Of a stretch of DNA of 64,000 nt, positions 12,025 through 22,704 are shown piece after piece. The first letter of the stretch is position 1, and the number at the start of each line of letters is the position of its first letter. The notes beneath the pieces were generated by a model. The model saw nothing but the letters and a program-made list of their open reading frames with translations. It was not told the DNA's origin and searched no databases. A program made the translations under genes and the position numbers. The stretch comes from Calonectria ilicicola. Lineage: Eukaryota > Ascomycota > Sordariomycetes > Hypocreales > Nectriaceae. The DNA lies in assembly GCA_020809705.1 (NCBI GenBank), contig CP085829.1:1612001-1676000 (forward strand), read 5' to 3'.

Positions 12025-15000
12025 ATGGGCGACAAATCAAAAGCCGACTTCGGTCACCGTTTGATGATCGACATCATTGAGGACATTGTGGCCAAGGATC
12101 CTACTAGGCCCTTTGTTTTTGTCCCCAGAACCAGCAAGCCCCAGGATGGCTGGGAGCCTCTCTCTTACAAAGATGTTTTACAGGCCATTGACCATCTGGC
12201 GTGGAAAATAACAGAGAGCTATGGACCCGGATTTCAAGATCCAGATCGTTTTCGGACGTTGGCATACATGGGAACAAGTGATATTCGCTACATAATTATT
12301 ATGCTCTCGTGCATAAAAGCTGGATACCAAGCACTATTCCTCTCACCTCGGAACAGCAAGGATGCACAGCACGCTCTTCTTGAGGTGAATGGATGCGATA
12401 TATTCTGGTATTCTGAAGGCTTTCAGTCTCTTGTCCATGAATTATCAGAAGACCGGGAAATGGTGACGGCCGTTGTCCCTGCTCTCCATAACCTAATTCA
12501 TTCGAGTACACCCAGATTCCCATACGATCGCACATTCGACCAAGGTAAATGGGACCCAGCAGTGGTACTTCACACGAGTGGATCAACCGGGCTTCCAAAG
12601 TCCCTAATCATCAAACAGGGCGCCTTCGCCATTGTGGATGCCTATCGCTGTCTTCCTAAATTTCATGGAAATATCACAATGGTGGAGACTTGGACACAAG
12701 TCAAGCGGTTCTTCTCGCCAATGCCGCTATTTCATATCGGTGGAATTATGTTCTTGCTTCTCATGACAGTCCTCTACGAAACGCCGGTTGTTTTGAGCAT
12801 CCCGGACCGGCCTCTTGATGCAAGTCTTGTTCTCGAATGCTTGGAATACAGCGAGTCTGAAGGAACTCTTGTGGCCCCCACAATTCTAGAAGAAATCGCA
12901 AAGAATAAAGAGAGCATAGCTAAAATTGCAAAATTACGCTATGTAGGATTTGGTGGCGGTAGGGACGCCCATTTTAGTTGCTGGGGTCAAGCTAATACGC
13001 GACTAGGCAATTTCAGCACAAGAGCCGGCCAAATTCTCGCCGATAATGGTGTTGTTCTATCTAATGGCATTTCATCTACAGAGTATGTCTGTAGCCCGGA
13101 GAAAAACCTAAATACTAACAGAAAGCAGATGCGCCCCGTATCCCATCTTCTTCCAGTCCAGAATTCACGATTGGCAGTACTTTATTTTCAACTCCGAGGT
13201 AATGGGTATTAAATGGCAACTCTATTCAAAAGAAGATAATCTCTATGAGCTTGTCTTCCATAGAAAAAATCTAGACCCCAAGGATCCAGGAATGCAAGGT
13301 ATATTTTACACCTTTCCTCATCTTGACGAGTGGTCCCCAAAAGACTTGTATCAGCCTCACCCCACACTTCCAGACCATTGGAGGTACGCCGGTAGAGTTG
13401 ATGATCTTATTGTCTTTTCGAATGGAGAAAAGCTCAATCCTATTGCCATGGAGGGCATTATCCTCAGCCATCCGTCTCTTAAAGGCGCCCTGGTGGTGGG
13501 TCAGGATAAATTTCAACCAGCCCTTATTCTTGAGCCCACCGTGCCCTGCGAAGATGAAGTTAAAGAAAATGAGCTCATTGATCTTGTTTGGCCATTGGTT
13601 GAAGAGGCCAATATGGAAACTCCTACCCATGGGCGTTTTGTTAAATGGCTCGTTCTTGTAGCCAGACTGGATAAGCCTTTGGTACGGGCCCCTAAAGGAA
13701 CCATGGTGCGAGCAGAAAACAACAAAAGATTCAAAGATGAGATTGAATTGCTTTACGAGAAGCAACACCTTGCAGGCCGAGATGGGTCGATCAGCTTGAA
13801 CCTTGATGACGAGCATGGTTTAATGGACTCCATCATCAACATATTCACAGCCGTCTCCAAGATTGAAAATATCGGAGTCGACCAGGATTTCTTTCGCGCC
13901 GGTTTGGACTCCCTACAAGTAATCAGCGCCACTCGTATGATAGGTATTGGCCTCCAAAATGTAGGCATAAATCCAACAACTCAAATAACGCCCCGCATAA
14001 TCTACGAGAATCCTACACTCCGGCAGCTGTCTGCTGCACTATTTTCAATCACAAAACAAGGCGAATCGGTTCCCCTCAAATTGAGGTCGAATGAAAATTT
14101 ACAAGAGTTGTTATCCAAATATCTCGAAGATATTCCCTCTTCGAGGTTGGATAAACCAGAGCCGCTGGATGACAAACAGATTGTTCTCCTAACGGGAACC
14201 ACTGGTTCACTTGGGTCCCACCTGCTTGACAGACTTTGCAAATTGAAAACAATTCACAAGGTCATTGCTCTCAATCGGGGTGAAGACGGAGGCCGCATTC
14301 GACAATTCTCAGCTAGCCAAAGTCGGGGCCTAGACACGGATTTCTCTAAAGTTGAATTTCTGGGGGCAGATTTATCACTCCTTGACTTTGGCCTCGGACT
14401 GGATAAATACAATGAGTTGCTTCAGACTGTTGACAGGGTTGTCCACAATGCATGGCCTGTCAACTTTAACATTAATGTTCTATCATTTGAACCGCACATC
14501 CGCGGAGTTCGGCATCTTGTTAATTTCTCAAAGGCTGCAACAAAGACGGTACCAATCATCTTTTTATCCACTATGGCCACTGTGGCCAATTGGACCGAGT
14601 CCCGGCCTGTACCAGAGGAACAGCTCAATAATTTGGAGTTAGCCGAGATGGGTTATGGCCAGTCAAAGCTTATTAGTAGCCTTATTCTGGACTCTGTCGC
14701 AGACCAAGGCATTCCAACAGCCTCAATCCGGATTGGACAAATAGCGGGTTCCAGATATGGCAAAGGCATTTGGAATAAACAGGAGTTTATCCCAAGTCTT
14801 ATTTCTAGTTCAGTCTTTCTTGGAGCTTTACCCAACCACCTAGGCCCTAACCAAGTCATTGATTGGATCCCGATTGAAGATATTACAAATCTAATCCTAG
14901 ATGTTGCTGGCATCACAACCAGCATCTCATCTCACAAGATATCAGGGTATTTTCACGCGGTCAATCCTAGCCAAACGAACTGGTCTAAGTTGATACCTAC

Positions 15001-15280
15001 AATAAAATCCTACTATGGGGACAGAATCCAAAAGTTAGTTAGCCTTCAAGACTGGGTTTCTATGCTGGAAAATAGTGCACAGGAACCTGATAGCATTGAC
15101 AAAAATCCGGCAATCAAGCTGCTTGATACATATCGCAGCATGGTAACAGCGGGACTTGATGGAAAAGAACATGCAACCTTTAGTATGGAAAGAACAAAAG
15201 CGCTTAGCCCGAACGTTGAGGGCATAGGGGAAATCACACCAGAACTGGTGATATCCTGGTGCGACCAGTGGAAATTCTAA
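12025..15280 (+). CDS. NRPS-like reductase (adenylation-thiolation-reductase)
   Basis: Three inferred exons, 12025-12958, 13007-13082 and 13129-15280, encode about 1053 residues, the expected size of an A-T-R enzyme. The adenylation domain carries the AMP-binding core LHTSGSTGLPKS (about 183-193), the FGGG and NGISSTE segments flanking the first two introns, and the RYAGRVDDLIVFSNGEKLNP region. The carrier domain has GLDSL with the phosphopantetheine serine near residue 598. The C-terminal thioester-reductase domain shows the dinucleotide loop TGTTGSLGSH (about 692-701) and the catalytic YGQSK (Tyr 846, Lys 850). There is no condensation domain. Such enzymes activate a carboxylic acid or amino acid as an acyl-AMP, tether it and release it reductively as an aldehyde or alcohol. 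The substrate is unknown. It is the likely core enzyme of the putative cluster. Intron 1 is 48 bp and has no stop in frame. Confidence 0.93.
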
Positions 15281-16070
15281 CTCTATATTTGGCAAAGACT
15301 CTTGATAGTACGTATTGTCACATGTTATAATTGTTAACCATGTATGTGATTAAATCCGCTTGATAGGCTCAGCGCAGTATTAGCTGTGCAGTCAATGATA
15401 TCTGGAATTCATTCACCTTTGAGACACAACCTACACTACTGTCTTTTTTAATTCTATCAGAAAGAACTAGTGTGCATTCGATATGCTGGTCTCGATCGTG
15501 TGGTGTCACAGAACCGGTGTCCACCACAGATCTGGTCATGCTCACCATGCGTATGCATGTGCAGATGATGGAGGCTTGAAAACGACACGCTTGTTCAATT
15601 GAATCGGAGGAAGTGCTAGATGACGTAGCATTACAGCTACGGCTACGTAGAGATGAATGAGATGTCTTGACGAGATATTAATCTCACTTCTTCACCTGTC
15701 TCTCAAATAAATCCCATGTTTTGTTCCCATAGCGACATGTCGCAGTCTCTTGGCATTCGCACTTTGGAACCTGATTTCATGTGCAGATGGCGCCAGTCTC
15801 ATCTCAGCACAAGTCACAATTGATCGAAAAAAGCCAACGGTGATACGTCGCTAAGGATGAAAGAGTGGGCCCATTGCTGCGGGATTACTCGCACCAATCA
15901 GCGCCTAGTGCCTTCCAGAATTTTGTGTTCCGTTTCATCAACCAACCGCCAACAAGCGGGGTGGAAGACATTTTAGATGCCAGCCGCACAAACACTTTTG
16001 TAGTCAGCTATCATATCCCATCTCAAAAAGCTACACTCACGATCGGCATTGTAGAGCTGGGTTAGAAGAA
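15281..16070. other. Intergenic region
   Basis: No gene is supported. Around 15620-15650 there is a small imperfect hairpin built from ACGTAGCATTACAGC and GCTACGTAG. Nothing else was recognised. Confidence 0.5.
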
Positions 16071-17400
16071 ATGGAAGACTCCTTCAGCATGACGAACAGT
16101 GTCATGACGATTGGGGGCCTTACCCTCCAGTCTATCATGACCCTGAATTCACTCGTCCGTAGCTTCCAGACCCAGAACAAGGCTGCCCGAGCGCTCAAGG
16201 CAGAACTTGGCGACCTAACAGGAGTTTTGAGCTCGCTCTTGGAGACGGTTGCTGGCCATCCAAATATCGACTTCAAAGCCCTCGAGATACCTCTTCAACG
16301 CTGCGGCAAGGCATGTGAAGAGTATGGAAAAGTAATTGCCCGGTTTACGAAACACTCTGACGACTCGTCGCGATCGAGTGTGCGGGATTGGGTTCAGCAA
16401 AAGTATCTCCAAGGAGATATCAACGACTTCAGGACCATGCTCGCTGCACACAAATCCACTATCAGCATTGCTCTAGCAAATGCAAACCTGTACGTGGTCA
16501 TAACACTGTGTTTTCCCCCTTTTGTTTGACCCTGGGCTTATTTTTAAACCTTGTAGTCGTATCGCCGCTGTCTCCCCCGAGGTCCTGCAAGAATACAAAG
16601 AATTGATCGCTGATACCACAAGCGACCTGAATGAACACCTGGAAGACCTTCAGAAGAAGATTGACCGTCTTAAGGCCGGGGACTCCACGGCTATAGATGA
16701 CATTGCGATTGAATGGCAGGCCATGATGGAGGAAAAGGAGAGTACTAACCAGGGCCTCAGCATGTGTGCTCAGCTATCTGCTCAGATTGCGCAATTTGAA
16801 ACAGCATCCTCGGAGCACGTGCAGTTTTCCGGGCGCCCATCAGCAAATAAATACGTCAAAACCAGTCTGAGAGAGGCCAAGGGCACTATTACGTCTCTCA
16901 TAGATCGTTTACAGAAGCACGAGGCTATACTCAGCAGCCAGCTGGAGGCCATGTGTCTAACGGATGCCATGTCTGAGCCCATAGCCGCACAAATCGCACG
17001 ACTCCAGCAGACAAAAGAAAGTGTAGGCCAGTGCATACAGATTGTGTCTGAGGCCAGTGAGTTAGCCAATGAGCGAAGTAACCTCTTCGAAGATATCACG
17101 CTGCAAGATAATAGTTACGCCTTTTCAGTTTCAACTATGAATGAACTTGTCACTGCTAGGCGACTCAACCTGACCGGACGCTCACGACACTTTGGCGGGC
17201 AAGTAACGGATGATACCGTACAACAGTCTATAGCAGCCCTCACAAATCTAGATTTGCAGTACCTCAAGTCTCTACAACCTGCTCAAGGTCGTCACCAGGA
17301 CCCCTTAGCTACTACTACAGAAGACGAAAATAGTCCCAGGCCATTCCATCGATTTGGACCTGGCAATACGCTTTCAGGAAACAAGACATCGGATAAATGA
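16071..17400 (+). CDS. Stand-alone STAND N-terminal (PigL_N-type) helical protein
   Basis: Two exons (16071-16489, 16557-17400) encode about 420 residues with no membrane segment or signal peptide. The N-terminal part, with SIMTLNSLVRSFQTQNKAAR, ALKAELGDLTGVLSSLLETV and the later RCGKACEEYGKVI, resembles the helical domain found at the N-terminus of fungal STAND/NLR-like proteins and of the azaphilone-cluster protein L. In NLRs it precedes a NACHT or NB-ARC domain, but here no nucleotide-binding domain follows. The rest is a charged coiled-coil-like helical region (about residues 150-330) and a short polar tail. It could be a partner of NLR proteins, a signalling adaptor, or the cluster-linked type. 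The function is not established. Confidence 0.75.
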
Positions 17401-17912
17401 AGCCAGAGCTGGGGTCAAAACATATAACCCAAAACTTGAGACACAACCTCCATGGATCGGCTGTAATGCAAAGAGTGGGTATTTAATACAAAACATTCAC
17501 ATGAGCCCCTGTAATAATAGCGAGGCGTGGTACTGAGGAGGAAGTGGAGTTAGGGATAGTGACTCGGTTTTAGACTTCTAACAGAACATTCCTTGTTAGA
17601 ACGGTGTGTTGCCCTTTATTCTCTTGGCTTCATGATGTGATTCTAGAAATGGGAGTCGATATTTATCAGACAGCTTCTACGAGATCTCTTCAATTTTCCA
17701 ATCAATCACTCCTAAGGCTAGGATACTTGGGCCATGTAGTACATTTGCGTTGATAAAAACGATTCGATGTGGCCCCCTCCCATCCCATCTCACTTTAAAA
17801 TGTATCCGGAGCCTCATCAAATTCACTTAAATTCAACTAGCACTAACTATCCCAGCTAATCCATTTTCTCGATTATGATAAAACGAGAAAGCCCGCGCTC
17901 ACCAGCACACAT
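17401..17912. other. Convergent intergenic region
   Basis: About 500 bp lie between two converging genes, the PigL_N-type gene and the lectin-like gene. No further gene or structured element was recognised. Confidence 0.5.
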
Positions 17913-18927
17913 TCACTGGTACACAAAGAGAGTTCCTCCTGTGCTACGGTGGAAAAGAAGCGGCGGGTTACCACCAGCCGGGTGGATAACCGGCGCATCG
18001 GTCGCAACCCCTCCAAGATTGAACCATCCAGACCACGTTCCATCATCCTGATTCCAACGCCTGTACCGAATGTCGTTTCTGGGGCCCAGGGCTGCTAGGA
18101 TAATCTTCTTTTGGCCATAGCCTACAGCTGTGGGGGTGGAAAGAATTCCACTGGGCTTTGATAGTTCAGTCCATTCCAAACTCCATTTGCCGTGCAGCGA
18201 CGTCTTTTGGATGATGGTGTTCTCGGTGTTCCTAGCAAACACATCCAGTCGGACTGAATCAAAGGAAGCAATGCTAACATCACCGATAATAGCTCCCCCA
18301 AGGGATTGCCAGTCCTTCCATTCGCCATCTTTATTCCCCAAGTGCCAGACTTGGTTTGCCCATCCTCGCACAAAGACATCGATGCTATGATTCTCCGGGC
18401 AGATGGCCTTGGGCGCACCTTGGATAGAAGCATCCGTCGCGCTTCGGCTTTTCCAGTCCGACCACTTACCACCTTCGTAAGACATGTTCAAAAGTTGATT
18501 TTCCATGCCCCGGGCAAAAAGCTCGATACGTTTCTTGTTTGGAGAAACGGCAGCAATGTCGCTGTTGACGGTACTAGTGTTGCCGAGAGGCTTCCAATCG
18601 TCGCTCCAAGCACCATTATCATAGTACCTGTGATAGCAACAACCATCGAATCAGGTGAAGAAAATGTCGATGCGGTTGCTACCCCAAGAAACTGCAGAAA
18701 TGGTTCCATTGACCTCTCCACCCAAATCCAGCGGTCCTTCCCAATCTTTGTCACCTTCACGCCATTTGTTTATGACAGCGTTGTCAAGTCCCTTCGTGAA
18801 GAGGTCTGTGCGCTCTCCCCGCCCAACAATGGTAGGGGTTCCTATTTCATATAAGTATAAAATCCGTACACAGCCTTGTCTTTGACATACCAGAGACGAC
18901 ATCATCGATTAACTGCCAGCTGGGCAT
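17913..18927 (-). pseudogene. Fucose-specific-lectin-like beta-propeller gene with in-frame TGA
   Basis: Minus strand: a 37 bp first exon (18927-18891), an intron of 48 bp, and a long second exon from 18841 to 17913, about 320 codons in total. That matches the AAL/AFL-type fungal fucose lectins. Repeated blades show W-x-D-W-x-x-LGG-type motifs (WKDWQSLGG, WSGWFNLGG, WEGPLDLGG) and RIELFARG/RLDVFARN strands. No signal peptide is seen, as in known members. The frame is interrupted by a single TGA at 18651-18653 after IDIFFT, yet the same frame continues with lectin sequence on both sides without any other defect. I read this as a recent nonsense change or a sequencing error; read-through is possible but the downstream context is not the classical one. 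Such lectins bind fucosylated glycans and often act in defence or host contact. Confidence 0.75.
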
Positions 18928-21259
18928 TGTGACGAAAGTATAGATTCGAAATGTAAAGAGTTTGTAAATAAGAGTTTGTTGAATGATTTGCAAATTTGAA
19001 GTGTGTTGAAGAAGTAGAAAGGTTGTTTCTATCCCAGGGCAGGGCCTGCATTTATACACAATTTCTTCATCTCGTCCCACAACTCGAGGCAGAATCTCAG
19101 CGCAAGCTGGAATTCCGCATGTCGCTATGACCCAGGAGCTCTCAGGCAGCCACGTATCGTTTGCTTTTCCCTATCTTGATTGAATTCAGATGCGGGCTGA
19201 GCTCGTCAAACTACTCTTTACTCCATCTCCTCCAATCGTCTTCCTATCCATCTCTCAGTAAGACACGGATACTCAGGTTTTCCGCGCTCTCAGCCAGCCA
19301 CAGATTCCCAACTCGGCATAGATCTATTGCTCTTCTTGCTGAAAAATACATTTTCCAATAAACCATGACAAAAGTTTACGTGTTGATCAGTGGGTTTTCC
19401 GTTAGGCAGCCATTGCGCCCCCATCCTACATAGACGAACGCTCCAACACCGGCTCGCCATCGCATCACTTCCTGCAGTCACTGGATTTTCCAATTTCCCT
19501 TTTGGGTGTCCCTAAACCAAGTTTGAACTCTCAGCTGGCCACCATGTCTGCCAAGACATCAATAGATCGATGCAGACTAGCGGAACAGTTCGTGAGCGCT
19601 TAGTTCCGCTCACAAAACGGAAATGCCGACGGCAACTCCACAATTTATGCAAATTAAGACACGGGCCGCACCAAAGGGTTTTGAATGGAGAGCATGTTGT
19701 CAGCTAACAAGAATTCCGTAAAAGTCACAGGTCAAGTGACATTAGGATACCTCGAGCCCCCGAGTCAGTCATTTGCGTAATCGGACCCCGCAGAGAGAGC
19801 TATTCTTGAAGAGCCAGGGGAGTCTACATAGCCGGATATCCCACCCAAATGGGGACCCTGAGGGCCAGTGGGTAGTGCATCAGATTCGTCAACGTACGTT
19901 TGCCAATGCACACACGTAGTGCACACACCAGGCATCACAAATTGCATCCATCGAGATGCAGCCCGGTTAGGCGTTTCTTGAGCGAGGAGTTTAGTACAGC
20001 CTAGGAATAATGCATGCTGCATAGAAATCTCGCTCCTCGCTTCCACCAGAACGTTTCGTCCCTGGCTTCTTGAGTTGCTCTCTGTTTCCTTTTTATGTGC
20101 GTCAGAGGCCCACCTGAGAGAGCTGAAATAGGTGCGCGATTCCATACCCCCCACAGAAAGTCTAGGCCAGACGCGCAGCTTGCCTATCTGGTCGGGCTCA
20201 ACTCAGGAATGAGATGTGATTTTGAGCACTCTAAGCAATGTTTTTGCAAACATATTTACATAATGACTAAAAGACAAGAAGTGAGATTATAAACGGAGAT
20301 GTTCAAAGATATTTAATAGATAATATGTGAAGTATTGTCGTGTTCACTTAAAGACCTGGTTTTATAACCTAGGACATACTACATAGTTAATACTGTTACA
20401 GCTTGATCCACCGTTTATTACGGATGTTCCTACTTGGCAGCAATAATCCACACCGTTAATTACGCCCATCGCGATTCATCTTTTAGCCTGACGGCCTAAG
20501 GGATATAAGTGGATCCTTACATTACCTAAATTTGGAATTGACTAGGTTGTTCCATAGAGCGCCTACCCTAGATCACGAAGTTGGCCAGCCAGCGGGTAGA
20601 CACGCTCACTTAGAAATAACTGTAGTTGGTCTCTCTTTAGGACTCAGACCATTGAAATGAGGTGGAGTTGAATGTAGCATAAAATACACAGCCTGAGGAC
20701 TGATAAGGTCACCTATCCAGCAGAGCTGTGGGGAAGACATAAAACAGATGAGCTACTTAGGGGGAAGGAAAATGAGCAAACCCCAATACAATCAAATAAA
20801 TTTCATAAATATCGCTAAAGCCATTAGATATAATGATCCCTCAAAAAAGAAGCCTCCAAAACGGGCGAAAACCGTTAATTCGAGATGCATGCTTCGATAC
20901 ACTGCCTTGGTGTTGAGACCAGAGGCTCTTTATTACTAAGACCAGTGTTGCGGCCGGGCTAACCATTTTGTCGGTCGAAGCTAATTTTTCGAAAGGTCGA
21001 CGGTTCGAACCCACGTCCTCAACGCACTAAGAGAATAATCATGTCAAAGCGCAACACAACCGTGAACCAAAGTTGTTTAAACCTATATAAACCTATATTG
21101 TATCTGTTTGGTACCTTTGCGGCCCAGACAAACTCCCAGAAGTGGTTTTTAAAGCCCCCTACTTAATTTTTAACGAAATATAAATACTCTACATCTAGGA
21201 TATAGACCCCGTATAGCAACATCTATTATTAAAATCATTACACTTAGTTGCAACAAGTC
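18928..21259. other. Gene-poor region with element relics
   Basis: About 2.3 kb with no convincing gene. The lectin promoter should lie just right of 18928. A minus-strand open frame of 129 codons (20154-19765) has no family I recognise and could be a relic. From about 20260 to 21240 the sequence turns AT-rich and contains a diverged dispersed repeat and LTR-like text, suggesting transposon remains. Confidence 0.45.
20271..20336. repeat. Diverged dispersed repeat, copy 2
   Basis: This aligns in the same orientation with 10801-10870 over about 66 bp with short gaps. Several G/C positions of copy 1 are A/T here, as expected of an ageing or mutated repeat. Confidence 0.4.
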
Positions 21260-22704
21260 CTATTGCGGCCTGGGCGGGTCTGAAAACTCATTCCCTGGTT
21301 CCCTGCTATCCAATGTGGCCTCATCGTACTTGATATTAACCTTCAGTTTGTTAGTCATGGACTCGAGATGGATCATAACCGGGTTACTCACTGCTGTAGT
21401 GCGAATAATTCCGTTGTAAGTCATGATTTCCTCCTCGCTTTCGTTTGGAGAATGTCCACGAATCTCGGTCCGTGTCTTGCTCATGTGCATATCTTTAAGG
21501 GGGAACGACGACGTAACAGTCTGGCGTTGTCCAGTTCCGGTACCGTAGGCATTTGGTGTGTTATAGTCTCCATCATTGGTACTCTTGTTGGAAAACAGAC
21601 CAGGGAACATCTTGCGGAACAAGGGACGGAGGGCGGGTCCGCAGGAAGCGACGATGGCGAGGTTGACTTCGACGGCGCTGAGAGTGTCGCCAAGTGAATC
21701 TCGGGCGTCGTAGCCCTTCTGATAGAACTTCTTTCGCAACTCGTTTACGCGGACGATAGCGACAATCGTTACACTGTAGAAATAGTATTAACAACACATC
21801 TTCGTCGCGGTATTGAGGACTTACACTCCGCCCATCAGGAACACCACAATCAAACCAATCTTGGCGGCAATGCGCATCCTCAAACCAAGAAAAACCCAGA
21901 ACGGAATCAGTAGAACAAGAAAATCTGTAAAAATCGTGATGATGGCGGATGAAATGTAAAACATGGGTGCGTCGATTTGGTGCTGCCGCTGTACATCGAG
22001 TTTCCAATAGGCATGGATAGGCATGGTTTGAAAGATGACAACGAGGAAGATGGCAACCATCTGGAGCAAGTTGAATGCGTTGAGGCCATAGACAGACCAT
22101 CGGATACTTCGCCGATGACCTCCAAGTCGGAGGAGGAATATGAGAACCGAGGCTTTGACCAAGGCAAGAATTGGGTTATACAACACTTGCATAATCCAGT
22201 TCCAGAACAATACGGGTTCCACATCGTAGGTCGCGGGAAGGTCTTTTGTCTTGAAACCGACAAAATCGTACTTGAGAACTGGGCTGGGTTAGAAACTTTA
22301 GAGTTGGGAATGGGCTTTGAATCACTCACACATATAGTAGGGTACGAGGAGTGCCAAGGAGAAGCCCTGTTGCGGTTAGTTGTAGCTCATTGGAGAGGGG
22401 TGGTGTTTTAACTTGCCATCGCTATGGTCACTAACCAGTCGTCTATATGAAAAATTCAGTGTTAGCGTGATGCTCGCCTTTCAGGCCTATCCGCCAAAGA
22501 ATTTGAGAATATACCAAGTCCGATCTGCTTTGCGCTCCATCGCGAGTACATGCGGATAGCCCAAACAGCTAAAGCCAAGAATGTCATGAAAAATAGAATG
22601 GCAATGGCTCCTTGCTGCATAGATGTCGTTCCCAACTTGCTAACATCGACGTAGCGAGCATGCAAGCCACCACCGATGGAGGCGCCCAGATCGATCGCCG
22701 CCAT
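21260..22704 (-). CDS. Rhodopsin-domain (SAT4-like) seven-helix membrane protein
   Basis: Five inferred minus-strand exons, 22704-22515, 22442-22417, 22366-22330, 22278-21825 and 21773-21260, total about 406 residues. The protein starts with a short outer tail, then a first helix (AIAILFFMTFLALAVWAIRM), the diagnostic GLDDWLVTIAM of the fungal rhodopsin-like family, and further helices including LALVKASVLIFLLRLGG and AIITIFTDFLVLLIPFWVF. The VNLAIVASCGPALRPLF segment after the last helix is also typical, followed by a polar cytoplasmic tail. Proteins of this family are membrane proteins of largely unknown role; some relatives are PTH11-like receptors. Exon 2 is only 26 bp and exon 3 only 37 bp. 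To keep the frame, intron 2 (22416-22367) must use a GC donor (GCAAGT). The gene is isolated from clear functional partners. Confidence 0.85.

Noticed and set aside
20947..21030. tRNA-like sequence with a perfect B-box-type GGTTCGAACCC and a seven-base end pairing GTTGCGG/CCTCAAC
   Set aside because: The T-arm and D-arm stems do not pair and no A box is present. The possible anticodon loop lacks the usual bases. At best it is a degraded tRNA or SINE relic.
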